The notes under the pieces were generated by a model that was not told the DNA's origin, did no database searches, and saw only the letters and a list, made by a program, of their open reading frames with translations. This document shows, one piece after another, positions 35,901 to 47,900 of a stretch of 64,000 nt of DNA. The stretch covers positions 24,702,498 through 24,766,497 of the forward strand of contig OU964921.1 of assembly GCA_918807975.1 (NCBI GenBank), read 5' to 3'. Numbering within the stretch: the stretch's first letter is position 1; the number at the start of each line of letters is the position of its first letter. The translations under genes were made by a program, and so were the position numbers. The DNA is from Aplidium turbinatum (taxonomy: Eukaryota; Chordata; Ascidiacea; Aplousobranchia; Polyclinidae).

Positions 35901-38900
35901 CTATAAAAAGTCAGTGACACTTTTGAGCATTGATTAATCTTATCTGGCAAATTATGCATTAGCTTCAGAGCAACAACATAATTATATAAACTTGGTTTCC
36001 AAAGTTGCGCTTTTGTACCATTTGCGGATGCATCTAGAAGCCCTTGTTACTGCTGGTCTGGCATTAATTTTTGGACTGCAACTCCACGATAGCAGTCCAG
36101 AAGTTACTGCCATTATTGTAAGTGGGCATGCTGTTTTGAAATTCATTTGAAAAAAATGTAGAACTATACTACAGAGTAAACTGCTAAACTATGGCTGATA
36201 AAGTCATTGGCAATGCAGAGAAAACAAGATTTTGCAGACATGTTTTTCAAGAAAGTGGCTAATGGCTATATGTACACTGTACAGTCAGGGCTGCAATTTT
36301 TGCCTTTTTCGGTGACGAGGTCACTCGACACGCGCCATCACTATTCGACAAACGCCGTGTCTTTCAGATAAAAAACAAAAAAAGGAAAATAAAAAGGAAA
36401 AAAAAAAACTGAGAGAGGACTGAACGTCGTCAGGTCGACGAACAATCGGGGGGGCATGACGTGATGCAATCATAAAAGTGCTGACTTATGTAAACTTTCT
36501 TGTGCCAGGTACTTCAAAGCAAGGTCTAAAAGCAACGCTTCACACAAGAAACTCCCAAGGCGTCAGCGCTGCCATTTTGAACACTGTGGGAAAATGCTTT
36601 GATTGAAGTTCCAACGCCGGGCATCAAACATTTCGCAACAAACGTTTCGTGCTATTCGACAGAACGGTTTTTTTTTATAGATGAAATATTGAAATAACCT
36701 AGGCTATGTTGAGTTGTCAACGTCTATGCCAGTTTGTATTTCGTTGTTTGAGCCAAAATAACAATATTGCTCTGGTAAAATGACTGTTGGATACTTGCTG
36801 TGAAAGTTTTTCACATGTAGAAAACAGCCTGGTTTCCGACCAGATGTTCAGAAATACAGATGAAAAAAGCTGCTATTTTTATCAAAAGGAGAACATTTTG
36901 AACACTGCGGGAAAATGCTTTGATCGAAGTTCTAACGCCTGCCATTAAACATTTCGCAACACACGTTTCGTGCTATTCGACACAACGGGTTTCTTTATAG
37001 ATAAAATAACCGAAGTAGGCTACTTTTAGTTGTCAACGTGTTTGCAAGTTTGTATTTATGTCTGACCACAGGCGCCAGGTTTTGAAAATCGCCGGGGGGG
37101 GGCAAACTTTCTAGCCGACTGATTGTTTACATTCAAAATGCTGATGTTTGTTTGTCAGCATTGATGTTTTTTTGCGTCTATATGCCATTGTATATCGCCA
37201 AGCTTTATAATGTAGGCTCAGGCCTCGAAATTCATGGTGAACATCGGACTTGTCCGCCGTCACAGCATGTGATTTCCGGCTGTCCACGGGAAGTACCATG
37301 TAGATCGATCATATTTGTCTGCCGAGAAATAACACAGGAACTAGCGATACAAATCGTCATTGCATAGCATGAACAATTGTTCAGATAATATAATTTCCAG
37401 CGCATTCTAGCGCGCATCTAGAAAATGTGAATACAGGCAAAATCGGTTAATAGTATAGATACTGCTTAAACCAGAGGTGACGAACCTGCGGCCGCGGGCC
37501 GCATGCGGCCCGTCAAAGAATTTTGTGCGGCCCGCAAAACAACTGACAATTGCTCCTCATGCATTAAAGACAAAATACATCTCAAAGCTGTTTTATGCCT
37601 TCACTGGTGCACCTTTCCTTTGCTACTGGTCGAGGCTGACAGATGAAAATCTTAGTGTGCAGTTGAGAGTTGCCATGTAACGTTTGTTCGACCTAATATT
37701 GAACGCTTAGTCAAGCAAAATACTTTCTAAAAATCCCACTAAGCAAAAAAATTCAGTGCTTCAATGTGATTTTTTAATATTTTATGCTTCAATGCTGCAT
37801 TAGATAGCTTCAGCTGTATGATTCGCATGGGCTTTTGTTTGTTGTTTGAAAAAGAAATTTCATTAACTGATTTATTGTTTCGGAGCAATTTGGTCGAAAC
37901 ATTTCGTCAACTTGAGCAAAAACGATAGAGCCAAAAAAAGAAGAAATCATACTCATATGAAAGCAAACGCTTAAACTGGAAAATTAAACTTAGAAAATTA
38001 AACTGTCTTCAGTGCAAGTGCTGTTGCTCTATCCTTTTTGCTCAAGTTCATAAGTTTTTCTTTTTACTGTTGTATGTTTCGATTCTGCGTAAGATAATTT
38101 CAACTGTGTGGGTTTTATTACTTTCATTTGCCGTTTGTTACTTATCATGGCAGTGTCGATATTATGGCAGTGAGCACTGCGGCACCAAACAGGTGCACAG
38201 TACTCTGCTAAAACCATAAACAGCGTCCTGCGCACAGTGACCGGATGCCTGCGTCCCACACCATTGGACAATCTCCCCATTCTCGCTGGCATCCAACCCG
38301 CTGAGCTTCGTCGCAAAAAAGCCCTCGGTTGACGGGCACTGGAGCCTAACCACCTTCTCCACCACAAAATCTCTGCTCTCCCAAACGAGCACCCCCGTTG
38401 ACTGAAATCAAGACACCCATTCGTGCCAGCCACTCAACTTCTTATCAACGAAGCTGATGTACAAGACATCTCTGCGGCTGCTTGGGCGGACCATAAAAGG
38501 TGTTCTGAATGGAAGTCAACGCCACCAGACTCTATTTTTTCATCCCCGACGCCGAAACACACCCCATCGGTCTAGCACTACCAAGACAGGCATGAGTGCG
38601 CCTCAACCGTCTTCGTACGGGCGTCAGGCTTTTCCGCTCAACCATGCACCAATGGGGAATGGCCTCTTCCTCCTCCTGTGAATGTGGTGCCGAGGAACAG
38701 ACCGCAGACCACATCATCAATGACTGCTCCATCTTCAAGCCACCTAACGGAGTGGAAGGTCTGCGTATCATGGATGATGAAACCAAAGACTGGCTGCTCT
38801 CTAGTAGCCTTACAGTGTAGTCCGGGAACATCGTGAATCCGGGGTGGTGAAAGGATAGACCCTCGGCCCCAGACGCTCACACAACGAGGACGATTTTTCA

Positions 38901-41900
38901 TAAATAATATCTTGAGTCGCTTCTAAAACATTTCATAGTTGGTTACAATTAAAACGTTGTGCTGCCCGATATCTCATGTGTAATTGACAAAGTGGCTCGC
39001 GAACGCAAAAAGGTTCGTCACCCCTGGCTTAAACGTATCAATCGTTTATTTGAATCAAAACCTGAAATCCCAAACCAAATTCAATCTAATGTTAAGTAAA
39101 AACATCGGTTAAGCGTACACCGCTTAAAAGAATAAGTCGGATAAAAGCATCAGGATTTGCTTCTAGTTTGCCTACTTCATTCGTTTAATCGTACCCGTTA
39201 GCGAAAAGAGAATGTCACTTTTTTGCATCGCATAATTGTCTGCAATGTTCAAAGGCGAAATGAAGCAGAGGCATGCGATCAAAACAAAGGCAAGTGTTTG
39301 TAATCCCAGGCCATAATCTTATGTGCTAGACATCGCACTACAAAGAACCAATTTTCGCACAGCTGGGCTTCATTAAAACAGAAGAGCACACAAAAGGAAT
39401 AATCACACTTCCCAATAAAGAAGTTTAAATGCTTTTGATGTCATCTGTCGGCGACTGGTCTTCCAAGGAAAGTACATGGACAAATTATTTCGGCTTGAGA
39501 GAGAAGTGTTGGAAAGCATGTCTAAAAGTTTAAACCAGAAAACTTTGGAGAATTTTTTTTAAATTGCTGAAACAAAGTAGCCTACTGTTGTGAAATGCAG
39601 TGCGTAATTTCATTTGTGCAGTTGAAGAACATTGCAAATTAATTATTTTACCAGACAGCGCAAAAGACTTGACAAAAAAACTTTTGCGATTCCAAAACAA
39701 ACAATGAGTGTGAGCCGTGTTTTTCTACCATACCACAATTTTCGTAGGCCACGTTCCATACTCAAAACTACACAGCTGGTACAGAGCTAAAAATAGCCCG
39801 CTTGAATCAAAAACTTCAACGTCGAAGTTCACGTTGTGACGTCACATAGATCGGTGATATGAAAGATTGCCGATTTGCAGTCCGATTGCTGCAGTTTGCA
39901 GAAAAATGCTTTGATCGTACATGCTCTTCCAGTCAGCAAAGCTGATCTTTTTTACATTGTTTCAACGTCTGCAGACAATAAATCAATGTAAAAAGGACCA
40001 GTTTTGCTAGCTGGGACCGTAGTGGTATGTAACACAGAACTAGGAAACTCTTTAAAGTTCAACCAGAATTGTAAACAGTTGTAGGAAGTATCAGTTGTAA
40101 TGTGCGTTGCAGCCTAGTCAGCACAGACATCTTCTCAACAATTACGCCCATTCACAGTAAACCTTTTTTTAGTAAATTGTTTAAACGAATCAATCGTATA
40201 ATCGTATCAAAACGTCTGGCAAATAGGTGATTTGATTAACCGATTTCGTCTGTACTGTATCCCTTAGCTTCCATTCAAGAAGGAAAACTTTCGATTTTTA
40301 CATTGCTTCAACGATTGATGACATTGAATCAGCGTAACAAAGGTGAATTCTTCGCTAAGAATCGATAGGAGTACAGGTACTTCTACACCAAGGGTCACCA
40401 AACTTTTTTCTCTGAGGGCCGGATTGCTGCGAGATTACAGCTGCGGGCTGGATGCAAATTGCGAAAAGCTATACAACTATTTAGAATCTCCATTGACTTA
40501 AATTGTCCAAATCCTTCTGCTTATGATGCCTAGTCTGGCAGGTATGATTTGCCTAAACAGAGATATCGCACTGATCAAACATTGGTGTTTTGAACGTTTG
40601 TGATGTCATAAGAAACAATATGGAAAAATCATTATTTAGCACTTAGCAGGACAAGCAAGTTGCGTGTAGCTCAACAGCAACATCAGTCCTTAACAGTTGT
40701 AGTGCAGCTGTTATTTCCGCAGCACGTAGCGGGCCGGATGAAATCAGTTCGCGGGCCGTAGTTTGGTGACCCCTGTTCTACACTAATCACGCGCAATTTA
40801 GTTCATGTTTTACGTCACAATGTCTAGCTTTGATCTCCGAGTAATAATGATATGGCAAGGTTGGCTACTAAATTAGATTATATACGAGTAGGCTATTACA
40901 GCAAGATGCAACAAAATTTGTTAAGTTTTGGTATTACAGTAAGAAAGAAAAGACCAAAGGAAAGTTCACTTTTGCTCATATGACACGCAAAAATAAACTT
41001 AAAGAAAAAAGCCTGTGAAACTTTGAACAGCAGAAAATAGTAGCGTTAGTGTAGAAATTTTCCGCTGCTGTCCAGAGCATTGTGACGCAATAAGCCACAC
41101 GACCTTGTTCGGTGGAAGTTAATCAGTTATGTAACGTATTGACCTGATTGACCTGCTACACGGCGCTTTGACTAGTCAAGCGCAAGTCGTTGGTCTGATG
41201 AAAGCCTTTCAAAGTGACTTTACTGAGTTTTTAAAAAGCCTTCTAAAACCGTAGTTATAGTTCTGAAATGGCGAAGAATTATTATCAAAATAAAGTGATT
41301 AAGCATGACGATCGACGGCTAAAACTGGTGTGTCAGCCGTGAGACTTAATTTGTCCGCCGAGATACCTGCTCAGACCGGACACGTTTGTCCGCCGTCAAC
41401 AAAAACGAATTTCGAGGCCTGTAGGCTACTTCGAATTATATGCTGGTCACTTTGAACTTTAGCTCTTAATACGCGTAGATACTAAACTGAGCAAACAGCA
41501 AACCGCACCTTGTTATTGAAACTCCCAAGAAAAAATAAAGCAGAAGAATCAAGAAAAACGTTTTTCAATCATTGTTACTATGCTTCAACGGCACCATGCT
41601 GGCATTTATCAGCTACCGTACTTCTGTTTCTTTTGTTATCTTAGGAGCAGCGATCTTGTTGCAACAAGTAGATCTTTTAATTGACATCGATCCGCAATGA
41701 AGGTCAAACTAACGCAAATCTGAAGCTAGAAACATTTGATTTAGGATTTTTTAAAATAATTTGCGGGGGGCAGCCACCCCGAGCTAAATTCACGGGGGGC
41801 ACCGCCTGTTACGGCCAATCTCTGTACAAATCAAACATCATATAAAACCGTTCAAGTCTACTGAATATTACGTCATGGAAGTTGCTAGAAAATGTGCCAA

Positions 41901-44900
41901 AATTGCACCATCGTTCATAGACTTGTGTCAAACTTGTTAGGACTTGTTTGGGCCTGTTTAAACAGGAAATATTACATTAGCTTTAAACACCTGTTGAAAT
42001 GACTTCATAATTGTCTTTCATTTATTGCGTCACAGTTACTTTCTACGTGAATTTGAGATATTGATATCTATTCTGGTCATTCGTAAAATGATTGTTTGAA
42101 AGTTGGCCGCACATTTAACTGTTGGCTTAGTGCTTGCTAGCTGGACAAAGGTTCCGTCTTTTATCCAAGTAATCTGTTGTGTAGTGACAGTTTAAGTGGT
42201 GTAGGCGTTGCACCCCCTCGTTTTCGGTAGCCTCGGGCTAATTTTACAGGAATACACTGTTTGAAAAGAAGTTCAAGTGTGTGTTTCTTCGGTCATTATA
42301 TACAGACGAACGGATTAGGGAACTTTATGTTAAAATTTTCCCAAGAAGAGATAATGGTTTACCGCTGTGACCATAAAAAATAAAAGACGAGTTCTTGTTA
42401 GCTGGTAGGCCAAGAAGCACTAGAAGCATAAAAAAAAATAAAAGACGATTCTCTGTCTAGTGTTTGGCACAGAAGCACTTAGAAGCAAAAAAATAAAAGA
42501 CGAAGTTTGTAGTTGGTAGGCTAAGAAGCACTTAGAAGCAAAGAAATAATAAAAGAAGATCTTATTGGTTGGTAGTCTAAAGAAGCAAAGAAAATTAAAG
42601 ACATTTCTTCTCGGTAGGCAACTGAAGAACTTTAAGCTAAACAGTAAAGACATTTCTTCTCAGTTTGGTACAGAAGAAAAATAACTTTGACATTTATCGG
42701 CAAGAAAGAAGATTAAAGGCAATCCATCTGTGCTTGAAGATTCAAGTCGAAGAATCCAAGCAAGTTTTGTGGACTTTAGGACTTCATACTCGTACAGCTA
42801 CGGTATCGTGCATTTAAATTCTTTTTTGTATTTTTACGGTCTTTGCAGTTAAGTTTTTTATAACTTAATTTTGTGTGTTTGTGTAACTTAATTTTTTTAA
42901 TTGTTAAATTTAGCCCTAACATTTAATATGTCTACACTCGGTGGTGACAGGGACTCGACCGCCGTCGACTCGACTGAGTTTAAGCCTGATGATGTTCTTT
43001 GCGGTCGGGCAGGCCATTCTGGGGAGGGACCCATTAACGATGAGGCTAAGTCAGTTCGAGAGGCCCGGCATCTTAGACGGGATATTTTGACTCAAATTGG
43101 GAAACTTTCTGTGGCCCTAGGTTCTTTGAGTGATAAGCAGGAACTGTTAATTTTTCGATCTAAGTTATCTACTTTAGAAGAGGAATTACGGCATTTCCAT
43201 GCTCTTTTGACTAAAATCTTTAACTCTGCAATCTTGGCAGAACTTCGTGATAGGGTAGATCCCGAATTTAACTCGTTAAAAAATAACTTCGAACAAAAAG
43301 AAAGTGAGTTCTCAGATAGGTTGGATGCTGACATACATCCTGAGGATAGCGCCTCAAATGTAAGCACTAGGATGTCTGAGAGCTCGTCACGGATAGTAGC
43401 ACAAATTAACCTACAGTTAAGACGAGAGGAGCTCCAGATCCAAGCTGAGGCCGAAGCAAGAGCTGCTGAGGCCATCGCGAGAGCTGAGGCCATACGAGCT
43501 GAGGCCGCCGCGAGAGCTGAGGCCATACGAGCTGAGGCCATCGCGAGAGCTGAGGCCGAAGCGAGAGCTGCTGAGGCCGCCGCGAAAGCTGAAGCTAGAG
43601 CTGCTGAGTTCGCACTCAAAGACGCTCAGTTGAGGGCCGAACAACGTAAAGAGGTAGTTTTAGCTGAATATCGTTCTGAGTTGGGCTCCCGGCGTAGCTC
43701 TAGGAAGGGCTCTTCTAGGCATTCCAGAAGTGAACATCAATCGCAGTTTAATTTACCTAACCTTTTCCAGAAGCCTGTTCAATCTGTAAGTGGACCTGTA
43801 CAATCCACATGTTTTCCAGCTGTTTCAGGAGGTCTCGGGGCCGCGGCTAAGGGTCTTCCGAAGGCTGTAGAGCCAAGGTCTGCAAATTACAACCGAACTC
43901 CTCCCCCAGAGCGTACAGGTCACGGGGCCGCCATTAGCAGTAATGCTTTGCCCCCTTCAAAGTTTTCTGCGCCGCTAGTTGCTGATCGCCCAGCTACACG
44001 TAATTTGGGTGGTTGTGAGAGGCGTATCGCGTCTCCTGATTTAAACGTGTGTGAGGATCGTGATCGGGCTGTGCATGTGACTGAGCCCACTCAGCCCCTT
44101 AAGGGATATAGCTTGTCTTCTCCCGCTAAATCGAGTTCTCAACAGCAGGATTGCTTTTTTGAATACCAAAATAGTAGGACGTTCTTCGATAAGGCGGCCT
44201 TGATTGGTTACGATGGTAATAATATGCCATTTGTCTTCTTTAAAAATCGTGTTATGGCCTTGATGGCAGCTTCGCCCTTTAAGGGAACTCGTTTGACTTT
44301 GTTGCAAGCAGCTTGTGTTAGAACAGCTGCACAAACGATTGCTAATTTGGTTTCCGACACTCCTGGCTTGTCAGAGGAAGACAGGATAGAAATGTCGTTA
44401 GCTCGCTTGTCCCAACGTTTTGGAGTTCGTGGAGGTCTTTTCGCAGAACCAGAAATTAGAAAGTATCGCTATGGTAGCAAATTGACTTCGATCTCTTCCA
44501 GTGATTTGAAAGAGTTTAAAGATGAATTGTCGCAGTGTTTGCTTTACGCGAAAGCTTATGGTCAGCGTGATAAATTAGAAGGACGTTTTGTTTTGGATTT
44601 GGCTAAGCGACTCCCGTTTGACGCTAAGCAGCGTTATCTTGACTTTTTAGGTGATCAGTATGGTAGCACTGAGGAACCTACCTTTCAGAGTTTGTTTGAA
44701 TTTGTAGTACGAGAGGAAACGCGCAAGTCGACTGATTTTAGCATTATGCTAATGGGCGATTCTGGTGAGTCGCAGCAATTTAAAAAGTTTGGCAAAGGAA
44801 AATTGCCTTCATGTCCGGTTAGGCAGACGTCGGTAAAACCCCATGATAATGTGATTTCAGGGAGTTCGCAGTACTCGACTGCTGTTGGCGCACCGCGCGG

Positions 44901-47900
44901 CGGTGTGGCCAGACGTAGTGACATACCGGCATGTTTTTGTTGTTCGTCACGTGGTCAAGTTGAATATCATTTTTTGTCTAATTGTAAAGAATTTTTGCGC
45001 TTGACACCTAAAGATCGGAGAGATGTCATTGTGAAAGCTGGCAAATGCTTGAATTGTTTGCGCCAGCATATGGTTAGAGACTGTAATCATGCAAATAACT
45101 GTCGTAAGTGTGGACCTACCAACGATAGGAAACACTATTTTCTTCTGCATGATTTTTATGTGACGTCACGTGATTCTCTAGATTTGGTCGGTAAAGATGA
45201 GGCTGGTGCCAGAGTTCCTGTGCGTAATGTTAAGATTGGAAATGTTAAAGCAGCCTTTAACCGCATTACTGCTGCTCGTGTTTTGAATCCAATGACTGGC
45301 AAATCGAAGTTGGTGTATTGTCAGCATGATCCTGGTTCGCAGTTGACCTTTGTTTCGAGTGACTTGGTGTGCGAACTTGGTCTTAAACCGTATGATAAAG
45401 CGTCGTTTAAAATGGATACTCTGGCTGGTCAGAAACCTACTTGTGCTGAACTTGTTAAACTCAACATTCAGTCGTTAGAGACGAATGAACTGTTTTGTGA
45501 TATAACTTCGGTGGTTAACCCAGCTTGGGCTGACGATGTTAAGACTTTACCACATAAACAAGATTTAAGTGGTTTCCGTCATTTTCATGACGTGAATATG
45601 TTTCATTTGAATGATTGTAGTACTGTAGATGTACTGATTGGCAATGACAACGCTTATTTGATGTGTGCAAAAGAAGAACGTGTTGGTGAAAATCGCAGTG
45701 AACCGCATGCTTTACTCACTCCTCTCGGTTGGTTGGCTTGTGGTGGTAAGTCACCCTTAGTTGAAAGCGTTGCTAAAGTGTGCAGAGTGCAGACGTCTTC
45801 AGAGTCGGATGTCATCTCTGGCTTTCAGCGTAAAATTGAGTCTCGCGATATGGAAATAGCAGACCTGAATAAAGTCATTCAGGATTTGACTTTGCAAAAT
45901 GAAACCTGTGAATTGTCTCGCAATGATATTTTGGCTAGAGAACTTGTCGAACCGAATATTGAGTTGAAAGATGGTCGATTTGAGATACCTGTTCCGTTGA
46001 AGGAAGTTATTGATTTACCTAACAATTTTGTGTTGGCGTCAGATAGAGCTGCTGATTTAAAGAAGAAGGCTTTAAAACAATCTGAATTCCGAGGAACTTG
46101 TGTAAATGATGTAATGTCTTCTTGTCCTGAATTGTCTGACTTGTTAAACCCTCTGGCAGATGTCTTGGCTAGATTTCGGCTTGAAAGATTTGGTTTCATG
46201 GCTGATGTGACCAAATACTTTTTTCACATTTTGGACTCTTCAATTCGTAAGCCCAATTTTATTGAACTGCTTACGTACACAGGCAGTGCCGTTCGGATCG
46301 TGAACGAACGCCCTTTGGTACCTTTGAGTGACGACCCTAGGGATTTTACTGTCATCACCCCTGCCTCACTTTTGACCCCATACTTAGACCCATACTGTGC
46401 TGTTGGGCAACCACATGATCGTGACCAATTAAGAAGGGATTATCGGTTCAATTTGTCACTTTCTCAGCAGTTTTGGAATAAATGGATCGATTTTTACTTG
46501 CCAGGTCTTCAGGGCCGGAAAAAATGGCTAAAAATGGCCGAGAATTTGGAGCCTGGTCAACTTGTAGTGGTAGGTTCTCTCCAAGACATTGGTAAACGTG
46601 GGAAGTATCAACTTGGGAGGGTGCATGAGGTAGTTCCACAAATTAGGAAAGGGAAGCCTGTGGTTCGTAGAGCCAAAGTTGCCGTCTGCAACTATGATGA
46701 GAGTACGGGGAAAGTGAAAGTAGACTACGTGTTGAGGGATATTTCGTGCCTCGCCCCCGTAAAGAACACCTAAGTGTTAGGGTTTGAGCCTGGTTTTGTC
46801 TGCGGTGGCCGATACTTGTCTGAGCCCAGAACAGTCGGTTATTATCGCAACCATTGTATATAGCGTCATTTAGCGTGTACCTGTGGTACCAATTTCATGT
46901 ATCGTCGTGTTTATTCTTATTGCTGTTCATTCTTTGCATGCCCTTTGTATTTGCGTATTAACTTAAACGTGAGTGATTCAAAAAATTTGTGTATCGTGTG
47001 TTTTATTCATTGGCTCACGATTGTCCTTCAATTCTTTTTTAGTTATGCCATGTTAGACTGTCATAACTAGGGGCCGCTATGTTACGGCCAATCTCTGTAC
47101 AAATCAAACATCATATAAAACCGTTCAAGTCTACTGAATATTACGTCATGGAAGTTGCTAGAAAATGTGCCAAAATTGCACCATCGTTCATAGACTTGTG
47201 TCAAACTTGTTAGGACTTGTTTGGGCCTGTTTAAACAGGAAATATTACATTAGCTTTAAACACCTGTTGAAATGACTTCATAATTGTCTTTCATTTATTG
47301 CGTCACAGTTACTTTCTACGTGAATTTGAGATATTGATATCTATTCTGGTCATTCGTAAAATGATTGTTTGAAAGTTGGCCGCACATTTAACTGTTGGCT
47401 TAGTGCTTGCTAGCTGGACAAAGGTTCCGTCTTTTATCCAAGTAATCTGTTGTGTAGTGACAGTTTAAGTGGTGTAGGCGTTGCACCCCCTCGTTTTCGG
47501 TAGCCTCGGGCTAATTTTACAGGAATACACTGTTTGAAAAGAAGTTCAAGTGTGTGTTTCTTCGGTCATTATATACAGACGAACGGATTAGGGAACTTTA
47601 TGTTAAAATTTTCCCAAGAAGAGATTATGGTTTACCGCTGTGACCACCGCCCCCTGGAGTCGGCGCCTATGTGTCTGACTTATGCACTTGTTGTTCCAAG
47701 ATTGCAGAAATGTTTTGCAATGTGAATAAAGAATAGTAGACAGATAAACACGGTTGCAACTCGACTTCCTTCCAATAAAAGAGTTTCTGTGATTACGTAA
47801 TGGGCGATTTTGCACTTGCATTCACAAAAGCACACAACCCAGCTAGGAAAACCCGTCGTTTTTACATTGAAGTGAAGCTATTTTTCCAGGGTTTTTTAAG

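Larger units (their letters stand above)
37219..41419. mobile_element. hAT-like element nested in 37067-47671
   Basis: The ends CAGGCCTCGAAATTC and GAATTTCGAGGCC are inverted, with an 8-bp duplication TGTAGGCT (37211-37218, 41420-41427). The last two bases expected at the right end seem lost. Subterminal CTTGTCCGCCG motifs lie at both sides (37247, 41350, 41388). It contains the hAT at 37472-39026, the hAT MITE at 40389-40775 and two micro-palindromes. Confidence 0.8.
41807..47646 (+). mobile_element. BEL/Pao LTR element, young but broken
   Basis: Two LTRs of 567 bp (41807-42373 and 47080-47646) begin TGTTACGGCC and end GTGACCA. By eye they differ at a single position, so insertion was very recent. 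A perfect 5-bp target duplication CCGCC (41802-41806, 47647-47651) flanks it, inside a hAT in CDC73 intron 1. A GGGG-rich tract precedes the 3' LTR. The 0.5-kb leader (42374-42900) has about four diverged copies of a roughly 60-bp unit with AATAAAAGACGA and AGAAGCACTTAGAAGC. Pol is incomplete, about one large break, so it could only move with help in trans. Confidence 0.95.
37067..47671. mobile_element. hAT element carrying a nested hAT and a BEL/Pao insertion
   Basis: The ends CACAGGCGCCAGGTTTTG and GAGTCGGCGCCTATG form CATAGGCGCC-type terminal repeats, with a perfect 8-bp duplication TGTCTGAC (37059-37066, 47672-47679). Subterminal G runs (GGGGGGG at 37095, GGGGGGCAGCCACCCC at 41765) match the related element 48203-50716. 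Without its passengers it is only about 0.56 kb. The passengers are 37219-41419 and 41807-47646. Confidence 0.92.

Noticed and set aside
43092-43619. 175-codon antisense frame in the BEL/Pao element
   Set aside because: It mirrors the alanine-rich repeated gag segment on the other strand and is low in complexity.
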